Assembly: GCA_037446395.1 (NCBI GenBank)
Contig: JBBIIP010000047.1
Coordinates: 1 to 10,737, forward strand
Source of the DNA: JAAYJT01 sp037446395
GTDB lineage: Bacteria; Bacteroidota; Bacteroidia; Bacteroidales; JAAYJT01
DNA length: 10,737 nt
Direction: 5' to 3'
A program made the position numbers and the translations under genes. Of the stretch, positions 5,746 through 10,737 are shown piece after piece (the first letter of the stretch is position 1; each line of letters begins with the position of its first letter). The notes beneath the pieces are model-generated. The model searched no databases and was not told the origin of the DNA. It saw only the letters and a list, made by a program, of their open reading frames with translations.

Positions 5746-7053
5746 ATGCAAAAGGATAATACCGGCGAATTTCCAGACAAGCGCCAAAAAAAGGATTTCT
5801 CCAAAAAGCCCGGACCCGGGCGATCTAAAAGTTCGGGAAAAACGACACGAGCGTCATCAAGAAAAGATGATCTTCAAAACAATCAATCAGCCCGAGTATC
5901 AAAAGATGAAGCCTTCAGTCAAAAGGTCAGGAGGCGCCCACCAGATAATGCAAGAACGGAACATCGAAGTGGATCTGATGACAAACCCCGACGCCATTCA
6001 TTGTCAGGCAACAAACCAGACCAACTTAGTGACAGGCCTGGTCGAAGCCCGGCAAGGCGCAGCAAACCGGTCAGTCGCGACGAAAGACCCAGACATTCGG
6101 AATTACCGAATGAAAAGCCCAGGCGTTATCCCTCTTCAGGCGAAAAAACCAATCAACAAGGCGACAGGCCCCGTCGGAAATCGGCAGATCGTGACGGGTC
6201 TTACAGTCCGACAGAAAAGCCAGGAACGCAAAAGTCCCCGGATGAGAATTATAAAAAACGTAGATACAGTGAAGAATACAGGGGCAATAAAAGCGAATCA
6301 ACCGGCGCCAGAAGGCCCCGTGGGTTGAAGGCTGACCCGAATGGCCCGCTCAGGCTGAATAAGTTTATTGCCAATGCGGGCATTTGCAGCCGGCGCGAAG
6401 CAGATAAACTGATAGAAGCCGGTGCCGTGAAAGTGAACGGAGTAATTGTTACGGAATTAGGAACCAAAGTATCGCTGCATGATAAAGTTCAACTGGGAGA
6501 CCAGACCTTATCGGCCGAAAAACTGCGCTATGTGCTCCTAAACAAGCCCAAAGACTACATTACCACCGTTGACGATCCTTTCAAGCGAAACACAGTGATG
6601 CAGTTGGTGAGGGAAGCTTGCCGCGAGCGCATCTATCCAGTCGGTCGGCTGGATCGCAACACCACCGGATTGCTACTTTTCACGAATGATGGCGAACTCA
6701 CCCGGCGGTTGACACACCCGCGTTTTGGGGTTCGTAAAATTTATGATGTTGAATTGGATAAGCCTTTATCAAGAAATGACTTCGAAAGTATTGCATCAGG
6801 TGTTGAACTGGATGGCGATGTGGTTACCATTGATGAGATTGCCTATGTAGAGCTCGATAAAAACAAGAAGCATATTGGCATCGAATTACATTCAGGGCAG
6901 AACCATGTCGTTCGCCGAATTTTCGAAAAGTTTGGATACGAAGTGGTGAAGCTTGACAGGGTCATGTTTGGCCCCCTCACTAAAAAGAATTTGCCGCGGG
7001 GCCGGTGGCGGCATCTGGAAGACAGCGAGGTGAGAATGCTTAAACGGCTTTAA
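5746..7053 (+). CDS. RluB-like rRNA pseudouridine synthase with long basic N-terminal tail
   Basis: Isomerises a uridine to pseudouridine in ribosomal RNA; the RsuA/RluB/E/F family is clear. An S4 RNA-binding domain spans residues ~201-250 (LRLNKFIANAGICSRREAD, GAVKVNG). The catalytic domain holds PVGRLDRNTTGLLLFTNDG (298-316) with catalytic Asp303, then SGQNHVVRRIFEKFGYEV (383-400) and the ending LPRGRWRHLEDSEV (416-429), closest in pattern to RluB, which modifies 23S rRNA. The target base is not provable here. The core is of usual size (~235 residues). The first ~200 residues are extra: low-complexity, rich in Lys, Arg, Ser, Pro, Asp and Gln, with no hydrophobic core, so almost certainly disordered, and containing a degenerate repeat. 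The tail is in frame with the core, with no internal start needed. Basic tails of this kind occur on Bacteroidota pseudouridine synthases. Converges on the kinase gene with an 18-bp gap. Confidence 0.94.
   Translation: MQKDNTGEFPDKRQKKDFSKKPGPGRSKSSGKTTRASSRKDDLQNNQSARVSKDEAFSQKVRRRPPDNARTEHRSGSDDKPRRHSLSGNKPDQLSDRPGRSPARRSKPVSRDERPRHSELPNEKPRRYPSSGEKTNQQGDRPRRKSADRDGSYSPTEKPGTQKSPDENYKKRRYSEEYRGNKSESTGARRPRGLKADPNGPLRLNKFIANAGICSRREADKLIEAGAVKVNGVIVTELGTKVSLHDKVQLGDQTLSAEKLRYVLLNKPKDYITTVDDPFKRNTVMQLVREACRERIYPVGRLDRNTTGLLLFTNDGELTRRLTHPRFGVRKIYDVELDKPLSRNDFESIASGVELDGDVVTIDEIAYVELDKNKKHIGIELHSGQNHVVRRIFEKFGYEVVKLDRVMFGPLTKKNLPRGRWRHLEDSEVRMLKRL
5980..6186 (+). repeat. Degenerate 25-codon repeat in the pseudouridine synthase tail
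   Basis: Two copies, residues 79-103 (5980-6054) and 123-147 (6112-6186), start 44 codons apart. They share KPRR, then Ser, Gly, Lys and Gln at fixed spacing, then DRP, Arg and Ala: 13 of 25 residues identical by hand alignment. A shorter related stretch, DERPRHSEL (112-120), lies between them. The pattern suggests expansion by internal duplication followed by drift. Confidence 0.6.
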
Positions 7054-7071
7054 CGGAGGATATTTCGACAG

Positions 7072-8046
7072 CTAAATTTTGTTAATCTCGCTGATAATAT
7101 TTTCCCACTTTTCTTCGGGAATTTTTGCCCCAAGGTTTCCGATAACATTTCCGGCAAGCAGCGTTCCAATTTTTCCACACTTTTCCAGGGTCATTCCATG
7201 CATCAATCCATGGATAAACCCGGCTGCATAAAGATCGCCCGCTCCTGTGGTATCAATTACCTGCGATGGAATGGCATCAATTTGGAAAACTTGGTCCCTT
7301 TGCTTCACCAGGGAGCCCTTTTCTCCTGTTTTTACAATTGCAATGTTGCAATGATTGGCAAATATTGCCAATGCCTCCAAGGCCGAATGTCCGGTAAAAG
7401 CCGCTGCCTCTTGCTCGTTGGCAAACACAATATCTACATATTCTTTAACAATACGCTTAATAAATTCCAGGTTTTCTTCCACTACATTGAAACTTGCCAG
7501 ATCCAATGACACCATCAAGCCATGCTTTTTGGCCATTTTCACAGCAGTCTCGATCAACTGATGGTTTTGCACCAGGTATCCTTCAATATGCAAAATGTCA
7601 AATCCCTTGAAAAGACCAGGTGTAATGTCATTTTCGCTTAGCTCAACTGCGGCACCCAGGAATACAGCAAAAGTGCGCTCTCCGTCAGGGGTAATGAGGG
7701 CTGCAGCAGTACCGGTTGCAGTTTCGGTTCGAAAAAATTTAGGCTCGATACCTTGTGCCAACATATCACCAATAAAAAAGTTTCCAAGGTCATCGTAGCC
7801 CACCTTTCCAACGAAAGCAGTTTTGTTGCCCAGCCTGGCTAACCCATGAATGGCATTGGCAGCTGACCCGCCCGAAGTGATCACTTGATTATCTTGCTCG
7901 GTTTGTGCTAAAATTGCGTCAACCAGGCTGCGTGCAACATGCTGCATGCTGCCTTTTGGCAGTTTAAATTGCTCTAACAAACCATCGTCTGGAATGGTTA
8001 TCATGATGTCAACCAGCGCATTCCCAAGCCCAAGTGTTTTAAGCAT
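7072..8046 (-). CDS. PfkB-family kinase, adenosine kinase-like
   Basis: A 324-residue cytoplasmic sugar or nucleoside kinase of the ribokinase/PfkB superfamily, of the type commonly annotated as adenosine kinase in Bacteroidota. It would phosphorylate adenosine (or a related nucleoside) to the monophosphate using ATP. The N-terminus LGLGNALVDI (5-14) and the GGSAANAIHGLARLG block (59-73) form the first PfkB signature and substrate region. DTTGAGDLYAAGF (265-277) is the second signature, with the anion-hole residues and catalytic base Asp271. GERTFAVFLGAA (122-133) is also family-typical. Length is normal and nothing is missing. It follows the aldo/keto reductase gene on the same strand after 44 bp without an evident promoter, so the two probably share a transcript. 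GMP reductase lies nearby and a purine salvage role fits, but substrate specificity cannot be settled from sequence. Confidence 0.9.
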   Translation of the reverse strand: MLKTLGLGNALVDIMITIPDDGLLEQFKLPKGSMQHVARSLVDAILAQTEQDNQVITSGGSAANAIHGLARLGNKTAFVGKVGYDDLGNFFIGDMLAQGIEPKFFRTETATGTAAALITPDGERTFAVFLGAAVELSENDITPGLFKGFDILHIEGYLVQNHQLIETAVKMAKKHGLMVSLDLASFNVVEENLEFIKRIVKEYVDIVFANEQEAAAFTGHSALEALAIFANHCNIAIVKTGEKGSLVKQRDQVFQIDAIPSQVIDTTGAGDLYAAGFIHGLMHGMTLEKCGKIGTLLAGNVIGNLGAKIPEEKWENIISEINKI

Positions 8047-8090
8047 GATATGTGTTTTTTATTTAAGTGATTTGAGATTTTAAAATAGTG

Positions 8091-9005
8091 TCAAGGTAGA
8101 TCCTTGCCGGTGGCAGCAGTAAAAACAGAGAGCCATTGCTCGGTTGAGAGCGAAATGTTGCAGGCCTGCACCAATGAGTCAATTTTTTCAATCTTGCCGG
8201 TTCCAAGCACAGGTACAATTCGGGCCGGATGTGCCATCAGCCATGCAATGGCCACCTGGTCAGCTGAGTATCCTCCCAATGCAACTCCAATCTGCCCGAG
8301 CACATCGCAGAGATGCCGGCTCTGTGGGTTGTTGTGATCAAACAACCTGCCGCCTGCCAATGGCGACCAGGCCATGGGTTGATAACGATGCAGCTGACAA
8401 TGGTCAAGAACTCCATTTAGGAATGGATCCACGCTCATCACCGAAACTTCGATCTGGTTGGTAATCAAGCTAAAGTCGAGACGTGATTGAAGCAAATCGA
8501 ACTGCCAGGGCATGAAATTTGATACGCCGAAATGACAAACCTTTCCCTGTTGTTTCAGGATATTGAAAGCCTCTGCAAGCACATCGGCATTCATCAGTGG
8601 CGTTGGCCTGTGGATAAGCAACACATCGAGATAGTCGGTTTGCAGAGCGCGGAGTGAGTTTTCGACCGAAAGAAAGATGTGTTCTTTGCTGGTTTCATAA
8701 GACTTCATGGTGTGTTGCGGTCTGCTTTCGGAAACCAATTTAATTCCGCATTTACTTACCAGTGTCATCTTGCGCCGAAGGGATGATTGCATAGCAAGCG
8801 CATCGCCAAATTGTATTTCGCAAGTATAACCGCCATAAATATCTGCGTGGTCGAAGGTGGTGATGCCAAGGTCCAAACAGCGGATAATCAAATCCAACAA
8901 CTGCCCTGACGAGTAATTCCATGAAGCTAGCCGCCAAAAGCCCAGGGCAAGAGGCGAAAACCCATTAAAAATAGGGGGGTTTTTTTGTGTAATTTCAATA
9001 TTCAT
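8091..9005 (-). CDS. Aldo/keto reductase, YdhF-like
   Basis: A 304-residue NAD(P)H-dependent oxidoreductase with the (beta/alpha)8 barrel of the AKR superfamily, reducing aldehydes or ketones in the cytoplasm. The full catalytic tetrad is visible: Asp52 and Tyr57 in TTFDHADIYGGY, Lys85 in LVSKCGI, and His132 in LLIHRP. Family motifs follow: GKVCHFGVSNF (154-164), NQIEVSV (183-189), and the cofactor-binding end with IVPVLGTGKIEKI (263-275). The overall pattern, including YLDVLLIHRPTPLM, resembles E. coli YdhF. The physiological substrate is unknown. It is probably the first gene of a two-gene transcript with the PfkB kinase. Divergent from guaC across 372 bp. No exact TAnnTTTG was found on its side of that gap; the nearest is TAATTTTA. 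Confidence 0.92.
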   Translation of the reverse strand: MNIEITQKNPPIFNGFSPLALGFWRLASWNYSSGQLLDLIIRCLDLGITTFDHADIYGGYTCEIQFGDALAMQSSLRRKMTLVSKCGIKLVSESRPQHTMKSYETSKEHIFLSVENSLRALQTDYLDVLLIHRPTPLMNADVLAEAFNILKQQGKVCHFGVSNFMPWQFDLLQSRLDFSLITNQIEVSVMSVDPFLNGVLDHCQLHRYQPMAWSPLAGGRLFDHNNPQSRHLCDVLGQIGVALGGYSADQVAIAWLMAHPARIVPVLGTGKIEKIDSLVQACNISLSTEQWLSVFTAATGKDLP

Positions 9006-9128
9006 TTGTCTTTTGATCTGTTCATAAAATTACGGACAATATCCAGCCAGCTCTTTACAATCCTGTACCAGTGTTTTTGCAAGCGCAGCATTATTCACTC
9101 CCGACTTTTTCGATTTATTTCTATTTGA

Positions 9129-9136
9129 TACCTTTG
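9129..9136 (+). promoter_or_regulatory. Candidate -7 element upstream of guaC
   Basis: TACCTTTG matches TAnnTTTG exactly. A T-rich stretch (9106-9111) lies near the expected -33 position but is not TTG. If this is the guaC promoter, transcription would begin near 9144 and the leader would be roughly 230 bases, much longer than the other leaders inferred in this window. Confidence 0.4.
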
Positions 9137-9377
9137 TCCTGTTGCTATATACGTCATCTTGAAACTAATTTTTGGCGATTCAGAGGCAAATTAATGAAAC
9201 TTTATTCATTCTGGAAAGAGCCAGGGGTAGTATTTGCCTGTTCTTTCCTGATAACAGGTTATTTCCTATTTTATCCGACGTTCGCTTCTGGAAGGGGTAG
9301 GCATAAATTTAAATTACGGGGTAAGAGTTTTGAGCTTAAATTTGACAATCGAAATGCCAATAAAAATTTGAATTTGT
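9137..9377 (+). other. Long guaC leader or intergenic region with hairpins
   Basis: The 372-bp gap between the aldo/keto reductase gene and guaC (9006-9377) is the largest in the window. After the candidate promoter it contains GCCTGTT (9236-9242) paired with AACAGGT (9253-9259) around a 10-base loop, and AAATTTAA (9305-9312) paired with TTAAATTT (9336-9343) around 23 bases. I could not match it to a known purine riboswitch or other RNA family by eye. The left part (9006-9128) shows nothing recognisable. An untested small reading frame lies within it. Confidence 0.35.
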
Positions 9378-9412
9378 ATGAGAATCGAATACGACATAAA
9401 ACTGGGCTTTAA
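9194..9412 (+). CDS. Possible 72-residue membrane or secreted peptide overlapping guaC start (doubtful)
   Basis: A reading frame starting MKLYSFWKEPG has one hydrophobic stretch (residues ~11-31), followed by a basic, polar tail rich in Lys, Arg and Asn. It resembles a signal peptide or single membrane segment with no recognised domain. It overlaps the first 35 bp of guaC in another frame. The frame stays open upstream to 9071, which suggests chance openness in AT-rich DNA. It has no convincing ribosome site, although that is normal in this phylum. It could be a leader peptide, or not a gene at all. Confidence 0.2.
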   Translation: MKLYSFWKEPGVVFACSFLITGYFLFYPTFASGRGRHKFKLRGKSFELKFDNRNANKNLNLYENRIRHKTGL

Positions 9413-10427
9413 AGACGTAATGTTCAGACCCAAGCGGTCTACCCTGAGCAGCAGGTCGCAAGTTAGCCTTGAGCGTAATTTCAGGTTTATGCACAGCAAA
9501 ACCGAATGGACCGGAATCCCGGTGATGGCGGCAAACATGGATACGGTGGGGACTTTTGCAATGGCTCTTGCCCTGCACGACAAGAAACTATTTACAGCTG
9601 TCCAAAAACACTATGCGGTTGATGAGTGGATGGACTTTGTGTCGAAAGCACCTGCCGGAATTGAAAACTCTGTGGCCTTGAGTATTGGAACCAACTCAAA
9701 AGACCTGGAAAAGGCAGTAAAGATTTTCAAGGCAAACCCAAAGCTCAAATTCATTTGCATTGATATTGCCAATGGCTATGCTGAGCATTTTGTGGCGTTT
9801 GTAAAACAAACCCGAAACAAGTTTCCCGATAAAATAATCATTGCCGGAAATGTAGTTACGGGCGAAATGGTTGAAGAACTATTGCTCGCAGGGGCAGATA
9901 TTATTAAGGTGGGGATTGGCCCAGGATCGGTGTGTACTACAAGGATTAAGACAGGCGTTGGTTATCCCCAACTTTCGGCCATTATCGAATGTGCCGACGC
10001 AGCGCATGGTCTTGGCGGACTGATTATAAGCGATGGAGGATGCCTCACGCCTGGTGATGTTGCAAAAGCTTTTGGCGCCGGCGCCGACTTCGTCATGCTG
10101 GGCGGTATGTTTGCCGGCCACGATGAATGCGGTGGCGATCTGATCGAAAAAGAAGGGAAATGCTTAAAACTCTTTTATGGAATGAGTTCAAGAACCGCCA
10201 TGGAGAAGCATGCGGGTGGCGTTGCTGATTACCGCGCCAGCGAAGGCAAAACAGTTGAAGTGCCCTATCGCGGGAAAGTTGAGAATACAGTTCTTGATAT
10301 TTTAGGGGGCCTTCGCAGCACCTGCACCTATGTGGGTGCTTCACGACTGAAAGAACTCTCAAAACGAACCACCTTCATCAGGGTTTCGGAACAGGAGAAT
10401 GTTTTTTTTAAGGACGATTTGATTTAG
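9378..10427 (+). CDS. guaC: GMP reductase
   Basis: Converts GMP to IMP and ammonia with NADPH, returning guanine nucleotides to the central purine pool. The 349-residue protein follows the E. coli GuaC pattern from the first residue (MRIEYDIKLGFKDVMFRPKRS), which fixes the start at 9378. It is a TIM barrel of the IMPDH/GMPR family without CBS domains. Key motifs are AANMDTVGTF (51-60), CIDIANGY (127-134), GNVVTGEM (157-164), the catalytic loop GIGPGSVCTTRIKTGVGYPQ (179-198) with Cys186 and Thr188, and SDGGC (218-222). The LFYGMSS block (265-271) and the ending TYVGASRLKELSKRTTF (317-333) are GMPR-specific. All active-site residues are present. The only other purine-related gene is the kinase on the opposite strand. 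A hairpin lies just downstream; the upstream leader may be long. Confidence 0.98.
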   Translation: MRIEYDIKLGFKDVMFRPKRSTLSSRSQVSLERNFRFMHSKTEWTGIPVMAANMDTVGTFAMALALHDKKLFTAVQKHYAVDEWMDFVSKAPAGIENSVALSIGTNSKDLEKAVKIFKANPKLKFICIDIANGYAEHFVAFVKQTRNKFPDKIIIAGNVVTGEMVEELLLAGADIIKVGIGPGSVCTTRIKTGVGYPQLSAIIECADAAHGLGGLIISDGGCLTPGDVAKAFGAGADFVMLGGMFAGHDECGGDLIEKEGKCLKLFYGMSSRTAMEKHAGGVADYRASEGKTVEVPYRGKVENTVLDILGGLRSTCTYVGASRLKELSKRTTFIRVSEQENVFFKDDLI

Positions 10428-10455
10428 CAATCACCAAATAAAAGATGATACTTAA

Positions 10456-10484
10456 CTTATCAGGCGGCATACAAGCCTGGTAAG
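10456..10484 (+). terminator. 10-bp hairpin downstream of guaC
   Basis: CTTATCAGGC (10456-10465) pairs with GCCTGGTAAG (10475-10484) through ten pairs including one G-U, around a 9-base loop. It begins 29 bp after the guaC stop. No U tract follows, so it is not a textbook intrinsic terminator; it could protect the 3' end of the mRNA or end transcription less efficiently. The rest of 10485-10634 shows no gene or repeat that I can support. Confidence 0.4.
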
Positions 10485-10634
10485 GTATTCATGACAAAGC
10501 TCAATAAATAGCCAATCCGCGATGGAATTTTTAGTTCTTCCAGTCGCAGCGAAGGCTTTGATTTTCTTGGGCAATTCATAAACAGGAGTATGGCTTGATA
10601 AAAATTAATCCTTTTTAGGATGAATTAGAAAAAA

Positions 10635-10647
10635 TATTAATTTTGCA
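10635..10647 (+). promoter_or_regulatory. Promoter -7 region of tRNA-Asn
   Basis: TATTAATTTTGCA contains TAATTTTG (10638-10645), an exact TAnnTTTG match, 13 bp upstream of the mature tRNA 5' end. The same 13 bases are found ahead of tRNA-Arg. No clear -33 TTG is seen. Confidence 0.52.
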
Positions 10648-10660
10648 AACCGAAAAATAT

Positions 10661-10734
10661 TCCTCCTTAGCTCAGTTGGTTAGAGCATCTGACTGTTAAT
10701 CAGAGGGTCGCTGGTTCAAGTCCAGCAGGGGGAG
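10661..10734 (+). tRNA. tRNA-Asn(GUU)
   Basis: Complete cloverleaf reading AAC/AAU codons. The acceptor TCCTCCT pairs with AGGGGGA (10727-10733). The D arm is GCTC/GAGC and the anticodon stem TCTGA/TCAGA holds the loop CTGTTAA with anticodon GTT. The T arm is GCTGG-TTCAAGT-CCAGC and the discriminator is G10734. The following bases are CAA, so CCA is not encoded. It has its own promoter-like element and ends just before the window edge. Confidence 0.96.
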
Positions 10735-10737
10735 CAA

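Noticed and set aside
5867..6328. 153-residue open frame overlapping the pseudouridine synthase tail in another frame
   Set aside because: It is a shadow of the low-complexity tail-coding DNA. The real frame continues into the S4 and catalytic domains; the overlapping frame has no recognisable domain or start signal.
9071..9193. Upstream extension of the small frame before guaC
   Set aside because: It lies over the candidate promoter, reads like translated AT-rich non-coding DNA, and has no conserved pattern.
9137..9377. Purine riboswitch ahead of guaC
   Set aside because: I could not find the three-way junction layout or the conserved loop sequences of the purine class; only simple hairpins are visible.
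10452..10604. Open stretch of about 50 codons on the minus strand between guaC and tRNA-Asn
   Set aside because: It has no start codon, begins directly after a stop and matches no family I recognise; treated as chance or at most a very decayed remnant.
1..10737. CRISPR array, insertion sequence, toxin-antitoxin or defence cassette
   Set aside because: No spaced direct repeats, transposase or known defence protein motifs were seen on either strand.

Overview
The window looks like a stretch of chromosome from a member of the Bacteroidota, probably of the Bacteroidia type. Four signs point there. The gene starts lack Shine-Dalgarno sequences. Several genes and tRNAs are preceded by the Bacteroidota -7 element TAnnTTTG. 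The tRNA genes do not encode a full CCA end. The proteins are Bacteroidota-like: a FISUMP-domain secreted protein, a long MetRS with a C-terminal tRNA-binding domain, and a PfkB kinase of the type annotated as adenosine kinase in this phylum. Genus or species cannot be told from the sequence alone.

Layout: the left edge cuts a tRNA-Thr(CGU) gene. It converges on a tRNA-Arg(CCU) gene across a shared hairpin terminator (1-160). A small secreted FISUMP-domain protein follows (265-819, +) and converges on metG, methionyl-tRNA synthetase (837-2927, -). Divergent from metG is a tight pair, an LD-carboxypeptidase (ldcA, 3070-4101) with an unusual C-terminal membrane segment and yraN (4104-4469), 2 bp apart. 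This pair converges on a universal stress protein with a DUF2007-Usp-Usp architecture (4479-5597, -). Divergent from that is an RluB-like rRNA pseudouridine synthase carrying a ~200-residue basic, repeat-bearing N-terminal tail (5746-7053, +). It converges on a PfkB/adenosine kinase-like gene (7072-8046, -), which probably shares a transcript with an upstream aldo/keto reductase (8091-9005, -). A 372-bp gap with a promoter-like site and a long leader precedes guaC, GMP reductase (9378-10427, +). The window ends with a hairpin and a complete tRNA-Asn(GUU) gene.

Functionally this is mostly housekeeping: translation (three tRNAs, MetRS, rRNA pseudouridylation), purine salvage (kinase, GMP reductase), peptidoglycan recycling (LdcA) and stress response (Usp). 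I see no transposase, integrase, CRISPR array, toxin-antitoxin or defence cassette, and no evidence for an entirely new multi-gene system. The points most worth a second look are domain-level: the DUF2007-Usp-degenerate Usp fusion, the membrane tail on LdcA, the repeat-bearing tail on the pseudouridine synthase, and the guaC leader.
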